From: Suillus spraguei
Taxonomy: Eukaryota; Basidiomycota; Agaricomycetes; Boletales; Suillaceae
Assembly (NCBI GenBank): GCA_016800925.1
Contig: JABCPU010000003.1
Span: 646,891 to 710,890, forward strand
Direction: 5' to 3'
Length of the DNA: 64,000 nt
The position numbers and the translations under genes are program-made. The first letter of the stretch is position 1. Each line of letters opens with the position of its first letter. Under the pieces are notes generated by a model. The model had not been told where the DNA came from. It saw nothing but the letters and a program-made list of their open reading frames with translations, and did not search any database. Shown here in pieces: positions 12,574-23,925 of this stretch.

Positions 12574-12915
12574 CTTGATTCCATTTGTCAAGTACATAGT
12601 AAAATTTTTAGTAGCTGTTCATCACATTCATATCATTCAACACACATACTTAGGCACCACCTAAACCTGAGTCCACTCAGCCTACAACAAGACACTCTGA
12701 CCCATTTTATGGTCATGAGCAGGTTCCCCGTTTATCTGTGCGGTCCATTACCCATCTTTTTCCTTGTCCAGACTCACATTCTCACCTGTCATCATGCCTT
12801 ATGTCTCCCATTCAACTGCAGATTGTATTCCTGTTGTGCAAACCCTTGCACTCACCCATCACCACCACATCTTCTGTTAATTGGCCACTCATCAGCTTGT
12901 TAATTAACTGGTGAG
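12574..12915. repeat. Non-coding repeat shared with 20230-20470 (inverted)
   Basis: From about 12707 this sequence (GAGCAGGTTCCCCGTTTATC..., ...CATTCAACTGCAGATTGTAT) matches the reverse complement of a block near 20240-20370, which itself carries an internal duplication. It is probably the non-coding end of a DNA transposon or an old LTR fragment. I could not define its borders. Confidence 0.5.
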
Positions 12916-13672
12916 TGTCATATACCATACATCTGATCTCAGATCTGATCAGATCCGATTGATCCTACTTCCGTCTGGTCCACAGATCCTGTCCGGACCA
13001 CCCATCTGAAGGTCCCTACTTCTTGCACTCTAACTCCCTTGTGGACATCTGCATCTACCTCCTTTCGGCAATCCTCCTGTCTCCGGTATTCCGGCTGTGT
13101 ATATTTCCTTCCTGCTTATTGATTTGTTACCTGTGTCTCATTTCCAACTCGCACTTACTGATCTGCTGTGCATTAACTAATAGACTTCCATTATACATAG
13201 TACATAGCCCTCGGTCCCAGACTCGTTGATTATCTGTGCTAGTTACTTACAGTATATTAACCACTTGTAAATATCTGTAGAACCTTAGTTCGAATATCAT
13301 CTTAGATTCTGCTCATTCTATTCCTCTGGACTTGAGTTACTTCCAGCTCTAGTCATCTTCTGAGACTTAGGATTGATTCCGATAGTCTATATCTCTGACT
13401 CTACCTTCGGGTAGTCTATCTCTGTTAGTTTCTAGTTAGGAACTCGTTCCGAGACTAGCCTTACTCCTTGTTCCACCTCCACATTCCAGATAACCTTCAG
13501 ACATGTCATACCCGATACCTTTGGACATCCAGATCCGTCACGCGACCACTTTCGGATCTTCGGACGAATACCTATCCTCTGAAATAAGGGGCATTACTCA
13601 GGAAAGGGGCACAGTGCACGAACTGAGGCCAAAGCCCTTCAGATCTTCTACCCTTTGAGTACAGTCTTAACA
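12916..13672 (+). repeat. LTR family A, solo or orphan copy
   Basis: The copy is 757 bp, starts TGTCATATACC and ends AGTCTTAACA, in the orientation used by chromovirus A. It is diverged from the two LTRs of the complete element at 21890-29828 but collinear with them throughout. The 5-bp flanks (GTGAG and ATAGC) do not match, so it may be one LTR left after a rearrangement rather than a clean solo LTR. Confidence 0.85.
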
Positions 13673-14645
13673 ATAGCCAATAGAGAGATGCATGGTCATG
13701 GGTGAGTCAGAGACGTATGAGCTAATGAAAGCATGCATATGTGAAAGGGAGTCATAAGTGCGGAATCAAAAGATAAAGGGTGCAAGCCAATGAGGTAATG
13801 CACAAGTCAAGAAAGATAACAAAGAGAAACAGACAATGCATAGGACAATACCAGTCATAGTCTGAGAGCCAATGAGTCCTGAGTATGAACCAGAGGGTAG
13901 CGCATGTTGAAGCACAGGGGGGCACACATAGTGCGGAGAGTCCACTTATAGCATGGAGGGTATAAGTGAGTGCAAAGTGCATGAAGAGTGCAGAGTGTGC
14001 ATGAAGGATGCGCATCTAGTGGCAATGGAGGAGGCGGGCATAGGCAAGGTATGGCATGATGAGGGCAAGCCAGATAAGATAGCAGAGGACAAGAGTGGGG
14101 GCCTCATTGGGATGAGAGTAGATGGCAGTGCATAGAAGGAAAAATGATAGGAGGGGTGCAAGAAGGTGTTCTTGTAACACAGACTGTTACAGCTGTACAT
14201 GCCCCTATTCATTTTCCTTCCGTTCTTACCTTGTATATCACATGACACAATTCTCAACTCATATGCTCAACCCATCTGTACTATAGTTGCCTTCCTCTTT
14301 AGGATACACACATACATTCTCATGTCTCTCTTGGTCCGTGTGCACATATTGGCTTATTTAAGCATGTTGTATTACACTCATATACTTTATTTTCATCTTA
14401 CTGGGTTTTACCTGGAATATCCTTCGCTTAGGTCTCCAACCTAAGTCGTCTGAATAATCTCTAAGTCTAAGCACTCCTTAGCCTTAGTCTCTATTCTTGA
14501 TTGTCTCTGAGTTGTGACTCTTAGACTAAACCTTCACTCATACATGGAAACCCTCCTTGTACTAGCTGTCCTCATTCTCTTCTGAATGCAGTAGAACTTC
14601 CCAGCAGACCAACTGTGTCTTTTCACTGTCGCTGGTGATGCCACC
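13673..14645. other. Unassigned sequence between two family-A LTRs
   Basis: The flanking family-A LTRs point in opposite directions, so this 970-bp stretch is not the interior of one element. It is purine-rich up to about 14150 and pyrimidine-rich afterwards. Short open frames occur on both strands without recognisable motifs. I can name nothing here. Confidence 0.4.
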
Positions 14646-16365
14646 TGTTAAGACCATACTCAAAGGGTAAGAGATCTGAAGGGCTTTGGCCTCAGTTCAT
14701 ACACTGTGCCCCTTTCCTGAGTAATGCCCCTTATTTCAGAGGAAAGATATATGTCAGAAGGTCTGGAAGTGGTTGCATGATGGATCCGGTGAAACAAAGA
14801 AACTAGCGCTGGCCTAAGTATAAGCACAGCGATAATCCTACTGAAGGTGCGGGTGAGATGTTCGCCCCAAGAGGACTGCAATAGAAGCAATTCCTTCTAA
14901 GTTAGTGCAAAGGAAACAAGGAAGTACTAATAAGGCAATGAGAATTCCAACTTCCGAGGTTAGTGGTGGTAGCGGTATATTGGCAGTACTAGTGCGATGT
15001 CAGCGGTACACGCGCGGTAAGGATAGCTGCAATGGTTAGCTAGCAAGAACAAGAACGAAGTTACTTGAGCGAGACGAATATATTATTACTACTGGCGGTG
15101 CGGTAGCGGTAGCGGCAACTCTGTATGAGTGGGAATGCAGGTGAGAGAGAAAGTGACCCAGCAAGATCACTGGCCGCAGTCCAGTTATGAGTAGCAAGTC
15201 AAAAGTTGCGCGGTACTTCGAGCGGTAAAGTTACTGGCGGTTAAATCTAAGAGCGATGTTCGAACGGAGGAGAGTTCAAAAGCAAATGGATTGCAACTAG
15301 CGAGCGTTTCAGATACTAAGTCCTAGTAAAGGGATGTAATGGGAAGTAAAAGTAATGGTATGTATGTTGAGTCCTTTTTAACATATGTGAGCACGTATGA
15401 GATGATTATGCAAGTCCGGTAGTGAGAAGGAAAATAAACAGGGTATTTAATAAAGAGGTGCACAGCGTGCAGTGGCCCCTTGAGATGTAAGGTAAATCCT
15501 GCCATAGGTTTAGTAACCACAGAAGCGAAGTAACTACGCACCAATGGATTCTAGACGGAATTGGATGGGACATGAGGGCATCGGCGCAAGGATCCGGTAA
15601 GGGTTCATGGGAGAAGAATGGTTCCACCTTAGCGGAGCAAAAAGGCTATTTCCTCACTATAAGGGAAATTCTTCGGTTGCCACCGCAGATGCTAACAAGA
15701 CGCTTGTTGAAAACGGGGTTTTGACGGTCAGTGTGACTTTTCTCGCTACACTGGACATCCGAAGATATCGGATACAACATGTCTGAAGGTTATCCGGAAC
15801 GTAGGGATGGAACAAGGAATAAGCTAGTCTTGAAATGAGTTTCTGACTAGAAACTAACGGAGGTAGACTACCTGAGGGTAGAGTCGGAGATATAGACTAT
15901 AGGAATCAATCCTAAGTCTTGGAAGATGACTAGAGTTGGAAGTAACTCAAGTCCGGAGGAACAGAATGAGCAGAATCTAAGATGATATTTGAACTAAGGT
16001 TCTATGGAGATTTACAAGTGGTTTATATACTGTAAGTAACTGGCAGGGATAATTAACAAGTCCAGGACTGAGGGCTATGTACGATGTATAATGAAAGTCT
16101 ATTAGTAAATGCACAGTGGATCAATAAGCACGAGTCAGAAATGAGACATAAGTAATGGATCAATAAGCAGGACAGAAATATACATAGCTGGAATACTGGA
16201 GACAAGAGGATTGCCAAAAGGAGGTAGACACAGATGTCCACAAGGGAGTTAGGGTGCGAGAAGTGAAAATTTCAGATGGGTGATCCAGATAAGATCTGTG
16301 GACCAGATGGAAGCAGGATTGATCAGATCTGATCAGGCCTGAGATCAGATGTATGGAATATGACA
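14646..16365 (-). repeat. LTR family A solo LTR, split by a family-C LTR
   Basis: The copy starts TGTTAAGACC and ends ATATGACA on the plus strand. It is flanked by a perfect 5-bp duplication, CCACC (14641-14645 and 16366-16370), so it is a true solo LTR. Its left part (14646-14789) and right part (from about 15755) are collinear with other family-A LTRs; the material between is a family-C LTR with its own duplication. Without that insert its length is about 755 bp, as expected for the family. Confidence 0.9.
14790..15750 (-). repeat. LTR family C, nested inside a family-A LTR
   Basis: The unit is 961 bp, starts TGAAACAAAG and ends CTCGCTACA. The reverse complement of the same unit lies at 34675-35626. 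The flanks are CCGG (14786-14789) and CTGG (15751-15754), a 4-bp target duplication that differs by one C-to-T change at the CG. It carries no coding sequence of note. The TG...CA ends and lack of an interior make a solo LTR the most likely identity. Confidence 0.85.
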
Positions 16366-16383
16366 CCACCACAGTTCGTAACA

Positions 16384-16944
16384 CAGACTAGGTAGAGTGC
16401 AAGACTCACATACTAACTTAGGCCGTGGTTTACTACAGCCTAGGTTAGGTTGTATGTTCACACCAAAGATATAGACTATATGTAGGATATAATCCTAAGT
16501 CTTGGAGGTTGACTAGAGTTGGAGGAACTCAAGTTTGGAGGACAGAATGAGGAGAACTAAGATGATATTTGAACTGAGGTGGTACAGAGGTTTACATGTG
16601 GATTATATACTGTAGGTAACCAGAACAGATATTCAAAGAGCTGGGTCCAAAGGCTATGTACAAAGTATAACAAAAGTCTATTAGTAAAGTACAGCAGATC
16701 ATGAAGCACAAGTCAGAAATGAAACATAGGTAATGGATCAATAAGCAAGACAGAAGTATACATAGCTGAAATACCAGAGACAGGAGAATCACCAAAAGGA
16801 GATAGACACAGAAATTCACAGTGGAGTTAGAATGCAAGAAGTAGAAAGGTTTGGATGTGTAGTCAAGATTGGATGTGTGGACCAGACAGAAGCAAGATCA
16901 ATCAGATCAGATCAGATCTGAGATCGGATGTATGGTATATGACA
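16384..16944 (-). repeat. Fragments of LTR family B (about 16384-16463) and family A (about 16467-16944)
   Basis: The first 80 bases match the terminal part of family-B LTRs (GAGTGCAAGACTCACATAC and following). The remainder matches the right-hand 60 percent of a minus-strand family-A LTR and ends TATGACA. The left end of the family-A piece is missing. These are debris of earlier nested insertions. Confidence 0.7.
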
Positions 16945-17037
16945 ACACCAAGCAAAACTTCACTGGTAGTAGGCATCAGGTCAGCACCAGATTCACCAGA
17001 AGAGTCATTGGAGCTTGAATCAGAAGAACCAGAGCTA

Positions 17038-17591
17038 TGGTGCAGTTCACTTAGAGGCCGCTATTTTTGTCCAAATTTTTTCCCACTTTCAAGTTTCATC
17101 TTTTTTAATCCCTCTTGGGAAAATGTTTCTTTTGGTGTATTGAACAAAACCCCAAGAGTGATTTTTAATTGGCTCAAATTTGGGCAAGATATCTATTTGA
17201 GAGCACTTAAAATTGGCGCATTGGTAGGTACAATGCTACCACTGGTAAAAAACCTATGCTACTGTGTCTAGAATATGTCTGTGATATGTGTACCATGCTT
17301 CAGCAGTCCCAAGACCCTTCCTGTAAGCCTTCTGCATGTCCAATGTTCCCACTGCCAGATTATTTGGGGTGACACCAGATGTGCACTTCACCCCCAGAAA
17401 TATTGAATATATTGCATTTTACAGGATAACTTCAATGAAAAAACCCAGTTCCATATCGTCAAAGCAACATTTTTATGAATTTCTGTAGCTGGTTCACAAT
17501 ATTAGGGTTAGGGTTACACTTGTCATCATTGATTTGGTGCTTGGACCAAAGTAGTGGCCTCTAAGTGAACCGCAGTGCAGTTACTGCACCA
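17038..17591. mobile_element. MITE-like element with imperfect terminal inverted repeats, TA-flanked
   Basis: The left end TGGTGCAGTTCACTTAGAGG and the right end (read on the minus strand: TGGTGCAGT, a 12-base insert, then TTCACTTAGAGGCC) form inverted repeats of about 35-45 bases. They continue into CTATTTTTGTCC on the left and CTACTTTGGTCC on the right. Both sides are flanked by TA (17036-17037 and 17592-17593), the target duplication of Tc1/mariner elements. The 554-bp interior has no transposase, so this would be a non-autonomous, Stowaway-like element. Confidence 0.65.
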
Positions 17592-17593
17592 TA

Positions 17594-18200
17594 GAAGAAG
17601 ACATGGGATCAATGAGAATGTGGGACTCTGCCAGAAGAGTTGCAATGTATGACTCGAGCACTAATTCAGCAGCCTGCTGGCACTCAGTTTGAAAGGGCAT
17701 GGTGTTTCTAAAACAGTGGGTGACTTTCCACAGCATCTAGAATTCCAGATACATGATTTAAACATTATATGCCATGAAACATAAGCAACTTCCAACTCTG
17801 CATGTCAAACGCACCCTCCTCTAGATTGGAATTTGGAAGGGGGGGGGTAGCACCCCCCTCCAGATTTAGAACATTGTTGTAAGCGATATTTTAATGTCTG
17901 CAACATCATACTGCATGAACAAAGTTTGCTAAGTCTGCTAGTTCTGTGCTACATCCTGCACCATGCGTGCTCCCATTCATTCATTTTCGATTTTTCTAGG
18001 TGATTACAGCCCATTCTCATGTGATGTGATGAGGATAAGGAAGAACTCAGTCATCCTTACGATGTTTTTTGTATGTCCAAGTCTCTCAGATCTCTCTTTA
18101 ATGCTAATCAGTGATCACACTTCAGGTGTATGCTACATTTTGCACCATGTGCAATGCACTATGCGCTTTGCGATATAAAGTGTACATCTACCTTTAATAT
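17594..18200. other. Non-coding stretch with a G-rich palindrome
   Basis: I see no supported gene. The most visible structure is an imperfect palindrome around 17833-17872, with a run of nine G followed by TAG and a C run inside matching flanks (AATTTGGAAG and CTCCAGATTT). It may be a transposon scar. The region ends at the leader of the DUF6818-like gene. Confidence 0.4.
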
Positions 18201-19765
18201 ATGTATCACTTATCTTTCTCTAACTTCCTACAAAGCCCTGAACTTTTCGTCATGCAGCCCATTGGTCAAATGTTTACATACCCTCCCCCACTTCCACCCA
18301 GCTATGGCATACTGCCACCAAACTCATATGCAACTCCTTTCTTACCTGGTCAGCCCTATGGTACACTGTCGAGGGTGCCATATCAACCTGAACTCTCAGA
18401 CGGTGAGGATGATGATACGATTGAAACTCAGGTCATGTCTCCACCCTTCATGCAGCCTGCATCTACTGTTGCTGCCCACAAAGTTGCTGGTAGCCGCCGT
18501 CCCAGTGCAGTGCCATCCCAAGCCAAAGGGAAGAGGAAGGCAGTCACCACAGCTGAGTTACCAACTAAGAAAAGATTGGGTTGTGGTGGTCATGCTTCGG
18601 GCACGCCAAATTATAATGATGATGATGTCACTGCCTTGCTTGACGCATGCATGAACTGTCTTCCACTTGGTGCAAATGGTTGGCTTGCTGTTGAGGAAGA
18701 GTTTGCTGCATGGGCAGATAGCCATGACCATCCCACTCATCCTGCAAGATCTCTTGAACTTAAGTTTAAACAGGTATGTATCCTTATCTACTGCGAACTC
18801 CGGTGCTGATATTCTGCTTTGAGCTGGTTTGCACTACAAAGCTGACTGGTGATGCTGAGTGCCCTCCTCACATTGAGCGCGCTCACAAAATTGACTTCTG
18901 CATGAATGAGAAGGCTGGCACTCGGGATCTCAATGATGACAAATTTGCCAATGAAGTCATTAATATTGGGAGTAATGAAGAAGAGCCTCAGCAAGCCAGG
19001 ACACCAAAGGTCTCCATCAAGACTGAGATATGGGAGCCCACGCTTGGTTCCCATCATTCTGTTAGCACACCCACTCCTCAACCTCGCTCCTCATGCACAT
19101 CAGGTCTCAATCTTCTAACTTTGATCATGGCTTCGCTTGATCCTCGACTTCAAGCCGCTCGAGATGATGAGTGCGCTGCTTGGACTTTGCAGACCACTCA
19201 ACTTGTATCTACATCAAACCAGTTGCAAGATGTGCACATGACTATTAATTCACTTTGTGATCAGCTCTTGCAGTCTGAACGTGAGCGTGCTAATGCTGAG
19301 CATCGTGCAGACTGTCTAGAGATGCAATTGGAAATGGCTCAACTTGTGTGGAAAGGTCCAGATCACCAACTCATGTCACAAACTCCACAAACTCCCCAAC
19401 CACGATACGTACATTGTGAAATGAAATATACTGACAGAGGAGCATCTACAATCTGGGTCTCACCTGATGATGAAGATGAGGGTTTGAACTTCAATCACGA
19501 CAACCTCCATGATGTAGTCTCTCAGCAGGATTACATTGAAGATCTGAAGACCAGTCATCACACCCTTCGCAGACCCTCCACATCACCTATCCGTCAAACA
19601 CCATATTTGAGTGCACAATTCAATGTGTCATTCACTCCAACATCTTTGCATACCAGCATGAACAACTTATCAGTCGTAATCTCACCAACTCAGCACATTC
19701 ACATTCCACCTACTTTGAGTCATTCAATGACTCAGAGTGTCTTGCCTGCTCATGCAGAAGACTAG
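18201..19765 (+). CDS. DUF6818/Myb-like DNA-binding protein, probably transposon-associated
   Basis: The exons are 18201-18773 and 18824-19765, joined by an intron GTATGT...TTTGAG of 50 bp that keeps the frame (LELKFKQ|LVCTTKLTGDAECPP). The first ATG gives about 504 residues; an ATG at 18252 (MQPIGQMF) is an alternative start. The N-terminal third is Pro/Ser-rich with a basic patch (KGKRKA, KKRLG). A Myb/SANT-like DUF6818 domain follows: NYNDDDVTALLDACMNCLPL, GWLAVEEEFAAWAD, then GDAECPPHIERAHKIDF. After that come a Ser/Thr/Pro linker and a coiled-coil segment (LQDVHMTINSLCDQLLQSER and on). The frame is fully open, unlike its neighbours. In fungi this domain is greatly expanded; a link to Harbinger-type transposition, which needs a Myb-like partner, is inferred here from the dead transposase 5.6 kb upstream. 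Confidence 0.72.
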
Positions 19766-19871
19766 GTTCTCAACAGAACTCAAGCGCTTTCAACAGTGCA
19801 ACTCAAGCGCTTTCAACAGCACAACTCAAGCGCTCTCAACAGTGCAAAACTTGAGCACTCTCAACAGCACA
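19765..19871 (+). repeat. Short tandem repeat, unit about 23 bp, four to five copies
   Basis: The unit AACTCAAGCGCTTTCAACAG plus three bases repeats with small changes (GCGCTTTCAACAGTGC, GCGCTTTCAACAGCAC, GCGCTCTCAACAGTGC, GCACTCTCAACAGCAC). It begins at the stop codon of the DUF6818-like gene and so lies in its 3' untranslated region. Confidence 0.9.
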
Positions 19872-19880
19872 AAGTTCTCT

Positions 19881-20474
19881 TTTCTACTATTTCTTTTCTA
19901 CTATGTGCTATGCTATGTTTACTTGGGAGTTAGAAGATGTTGGGGGGTACTTAAGTATGTATATAGAATGAACTGCATGCATAAATGGGAAACCTGCTTG
20001 TGATCTGGTTGATCTCTCACAATTGGAACATGCCCTGGGCTACAATACTCCAGGATTTGTTGGAGTCAGTATCATCACAGATGACCTTTGACATGAGCAT
20101 GAAAGCCGATACAAAAAGACAGTGACCCAAAGATCCCCGAGTAGTGGGAAAGCGCTCCTTGAGTCACTGGAGAAGAATGAGGGCAGCAAAGGTTACTGAA
20201 GTATGGAGTTTGGTGTGGTGAAGGGCATAAGCGATGAAATGGGGAAGATGATGAAGGGGGATACTCTGGACAGGTGAAAAGATGGGTAATGAACCATGCG
20301 CATAAATGGGAAACCTGCTCACCATGTTTGCACAACAGGAATATAATCTGCAGTTGAATGGGAGGCAGTTTGGTGCGGTGAAGGGCATAAGCGATGAAAT
20401 GGGGAAGCTTTGATTGGGAGTTAGATGACGAAGGGGGATACTCTGGACAGGTAAAAAGATGGGTAATGAACCGC
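19881..20474. repeat. Repeat block with an internal direct duplication
   Basis: A segment of about 90-100 bases containing GGTGAAGGGCATAAGCGATG, GATACTCTGGACAGG and AAAGATGGGTAATGAACC occurs twice, around 20215-20300 and 20375-20473, separated by GGGAAACCTGCTCACCATG. The same sequence is found inverted and diverged at 12700-12860. No gene is supported. Confidence 0.6.
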
Positions 20475-21015
20475 TGTAATGAACATATTGGCACTGGCCT
20501 TAAAACCCTATCTTTTGGTGCATGTCTCATGTCTATAGGAATCTCCACCAGTCCAAAGGCCATCTTACTCCTTTAGCTTTGCCGGCAGCATTCCACACTT
20601 ACTGCACACCGTACCAACTGCTGCACCACGTTCCACGTACCGATGTCCTTCCATGTCCTTGCTGTGTCCGCATAGCTCCATTTGGTGCATAGCTTGTTGT
20701 ATGTTTGTTATCACTGATTCCACGGCAAACCTTATTACATGTTGCCTCGTGCTGCAGCCGCCTTGCGCTACATTTACATACGGCGGTTACTGTACTTGAG
20801 CACTACTGATCTTGCCTAGAGCATTCTGAGTACATACAATTTAGGATATAAGCACCGTGTACCCTGCACGATACAGTACCTGATTTGTACCCCATTGAAT
20901 GTACTATAGGTCAAGATTAGTGTCAAGCTCTGGATCTACCCAGTAGTAGACTTAGTCTTTAAAGTTCTTTACCGCTTGTTAATCAATTTTGCTCATTCAC
21001 CGTTACTGCTGGCAC
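20475..21015 (+). repeat. LTR family B, 3'-truncated copy
   Basis: It starts TGTAATGAACATATTGGCAC, preceded by CCGC, and follows the family-B LTR for about 540 bases (GGATATAAGCACCGTGTACC and CCCAGTAGTAGACTTAG are landmarks). It breaks off after CACACTGCTTGTTAC. The preceding CCGC fits the CG-containing 4-bp target seen for other family-B copies, but the right flank is lost. Confidence 0.8.
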
Positions 21016-21889
21016 ACTGCTTGTTACAACCATGCAAAAATGGGCTACTAAGAAGTCCTGGTCTTACATGGTGTTGTACTGGAGGGTTGGAAAGTCAAAG
21101 GAGCTTGGCCTCAGCTCATGCGCTGTGCCCCTTACCCAAGTATGTGCCCTTAATTTCGGATGAAGTCCAAGGGAGAGTTCTGGTGAAGTTCATATGGAAA
21201 GTCTGGATGAACTCTAAGGCAGGATAGCTCAATAGAGCTCCGATGGACTTCTGGATGAGTGCGGGAATGCGCCAGAACTATTTTTGGATGATAAGGGATA
21301 AAGATAAGACTACTGGAACAAGTCCAAAGTAGAATGGATGGAGGATGGACTGCCAGACAAAGTCCAGGGCAGGATAGGAGCAGAGCTCCAGAGGGAAAGA
21401 TGACCCACAGATGTCAGAGGATAGGATAGGATAAATCTGGAGGTTCAGAGGTCCAGAGGTCCGGAGATTGGAAGAGCAGAAGAGCAGAGGAGCGGAGGAG
21501 CAGATGATTGGACGATCAGATGAGTGTAGCTCTGTGGATCTTTAAGGGAAGTGTTAACTACTAGAGAGGAGTAGGTCTGGATATAGTGTAGAAATAGTAT
21601 GGACTACTCTGGACAAGGTCTGGAGTAGAAACAGACAGGATAAGACTACCAAAGGTAGAGTCAGAGGTGAAACGGATGAGAGACAGGAAACGGACGAAGT
21701 CTGAAAAGGATATAGGACATAGGATCAAAGCTACGGCCTAGGAATGATCCCATAGGTCTGAGTCAGAAGCTTACAAGGGTTGGAGCCCAAGGGCAAGAAC
21801 GGAAATGGAGTTATATAGACATGGCAACAAGATATAGAGTAGTCAGAGGAATATACAGGAGTAGGAACAATGATCAGACTGAGGTCTGC
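21016..21889. repeat. Diverged LTR-like repeat, related to family A at its start, cut by chromovirus A
   Basis: Around 21100 the text GGCCTCAGCTCATGCGCTGT resembles the start of a minus-strand family-A LTR; the rest is purine-rich (repeated CCAGAGGT and GGAGCAGA-like words near 21440-21520) and not collinear with it. The block ends exactly where the chromovirus A LTR begins. It may be an LTR of a related but separate family. Confidence 0.45.
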
Positions 21890-22658
21890 TGTTAAGACTG
21901 TACTCAAGGGTAGAGAGATCCGAAGGGCTTTGGCCTCAGTTCGTACACTGTGCCCCTTTCTCGAGTAATGCCCTTTATTTCAGGGAGGAGTTATTCGTCC
22001 GAAGACCCGGAAGGGGTTGCGTGACGGATCCAGGTGTCCGAAGGTGTCGGATACAATACGTCCGAAGGTAATTCGGAACGTAAGGAGAGGAAAGAGATTA
22101 AGGCTAGTTTCGGAACGAGTTCCTAACTAGAAACTAACGGAGATGGACTATCCAAAGATAGAGTCGGAGGTATGGACTATAGGAGTCAATCCTAAGTCTC
22201 GGAGGGTGACTTAAAGCGGAGAGTGGCTTAAGTCCGGAGGAGGCAGAATGAGTAGAATCTAAGATGATATTCGAACTAAGGTTCTACGGAGATCTACAAG
22301 TGGTTTATATACAGTAAGTATCTAAGACGGATAATCAGCAAGTCCGGGACCGAGGGCTATGTACGAAGTGTAACGGAAGTCTATTAGTTATTGCACAGCG
22401 GATCAGTAAGCATGAATCGGAAATGAACACAGGAAACGGATCAGTAACACAGGACGGAAATATAAACAGCCGGAGTACCGGTAGTAGGAGAAATGACGAA
22501 AGGAGATAGACGCAGATGTTCACCAGGGAGTTAAGGTGCGAGAAGTGAGTACATTCGGATGGGTGGTCCGGACAGGATCTGTGGACCGGACGGATATGGA
22601 AACGATCGGATCTGGATGGATATGATCGGATCTGAGATTGGAAGTATGGTATATGACA
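21890..22658 (-). repeat. 3' LTR of chromovirus A
   Basis: It is 769 bp, with plus-strand start TGTTAAGACTG and end TATGACA. Compared with the 5' LTR it differs at three positions: two in CAGGTGTCCG versus CGGGTGTCTG, and one in TGGATGGA versus TGGACGGA. Confidence 0.95.
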
Positions 22659-22674
22659 GTATCCCCCCCTTAGG
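22659..22674 (-). promoter_or_regulatory. Polypurine tract of chromovirus A
   Basis: On the minus strand the sequence CTAAGGGGGGGATAC lies directly before the 3' LTR. A purine run at this position primes plus-strand DNA synthesis in LTR retrotransposons and confirms the minus-strand orientation. Confidence 0.85.
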
Positions 22675-22853
22675 GCCGAACCCCTGAGGCACAAGAAGCG
22701 TCAATCCGGATCGGACAAGATTAATGCGAGACGATGGGGAAGTTTGATGGTTGTAGTGCTGAGTCTGTAATCCAACAGATATACGGACATCAGACGTCCG
22801 AAATGATTCCTACCCCCACTTCATATCCTTGTTAACAACACTTGTCTCCTAAC

Positions 22854-23867
22854 ATGTCTGGAAAGAAATCCGATGCCCCTAAGTCTGCTGCCGACCTTGT
22901 GGCGGATCTGGAGCAGCAACTGGCGGCTGCTAAGGCTGCAGCGGAAGCCGAGGCGGAACGGAAACGGAAAGAGGCGGAGGAGCGGAAAAGGCAGGAGGAG
23001 TTGAAGCAGATTGAGTTGGTGGAGATCCGGAGGAAATGGAGGAAAAGAGGCGGAGGGCACTGATTGAGGCTCGGGTGAGTGCTGTGGACTCTCCCAGATC
23101 CGGATATTAATGGGTTGGCAAAGGCCAAGGCTGCTCCTGCGTCCGGAGCGAAGGATGGGTACTGCTCTCGTTGCGTCACTAAGGGCCGGATGTGCCAGTG
23201 GGGTGATGCTGAGAAGAATGCCATGGTGAGTCGTCCGAAAAACTTCGGATCCGCTGATTTCGACGTTTCGTAGATTAAGTCCTGTGACGTCTGCCGGAAA
23301 GACAAGGCCACTTGTCCTGGAAGGCCCGGATTCGTTAAGGGGCCTAAGGGCCGGAAGAGGCAGCGTCCTGCTGGTACTCCGTCTCCGAAGGGCAAAGGCA
23401 AGCGCCGTCAGAGGAGTCCTACTCCGGATGTGGCGGACGCGGATGTCTTCTCTAACCCAGTCACTATCGAAGGTACGGATGAGGATTTTGTGGAGTACGA
23501 TGATCAGGCTTGGGTGGCCGCTGCTAATGGCATCATTGCTGAGTTGGCGCGGACCAACGGACTTCTCCAAGATGGTATTGCGGCGGCGGAAGGGAGTCAG
23601 ATTGCCATGGAGCGGATGAGCTCCACCATGGAGGCCTTCCTCCAGCAACAGAGGGAATTCCAGGCCCTGCTCATCGAGGAAATCCGGACCGGATTTAGGC
23701 TTTCCGTTCCTGCCAGATCCGACAAGGATGGCGCTGGTGAGGAGATTGGGGAAGAGGTGGCGGATGAGAATGGAGGGGAGATGGCGGATGGAACTGGGGA
23801 AGAGATGGCGGATGGGACTGGGGAGGAGACTGGGGGTGCCGGAGGTGAAATGGAGACTGGTGCTTAG
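22854..23867 (+). CDS. Antisense accessory gene in chromovirus A: paired-cysteine, coiled-coil protein
   Basis: The gene runs opposite to gag-pol, between pol and the 3' LTR. Proposed exons are 22854-23074, 23124-23225 and 23274-23867. The introns are GTGAGT...AAAG (49 bp) and GTGAGT...GTAG (48 bp), and the second junction gives KNAM|IKSCDVC in frame. The protein, about 305 residues, has an Ala/Glu/Lys coiled coil at the N-terminus (ADLVADLEQQLAAAKAAAEA), then two motifs of C-x2-C-x6-C spacing (CSRCVTKGRMC and CDVCRKDKATC), a Lys/Arg/Pro-rich stretch (KGPKGRKRQRP), a helical region (AAANGIIAELARTNGLLQDG) and a Gly/Glu-rich tail with GEEMADGT repeats. One base appears to be missing near 23021-23030 in exon 1. 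The cysteine pairs suggest zinc binding; function is unknown. A decayed relative follows a family-B LTR at 29973. Confidence 0.68.
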
Positions 23868-23925
23868 TCCAGATCCGGATTTCCGCTACTGCCCTCAATG
23901 TACTTATATTTCGTTATGTACTTTT

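Noticed and set aside
17502..17516. Interstitial telomere-like TTAGGGTTAGGGTTA
   Set aside because: Only about two and a half units; expected by chance or as a trace of repair, and there is no subtelomeric array around it.
22335..22694. Open frames inside LTRs (also 16053, 16592, 29505, 13023, 41063, 55842, 57342)
   Set aside because: The same frames recur only because the LTRs are copies of each other; they have no protein motifs.
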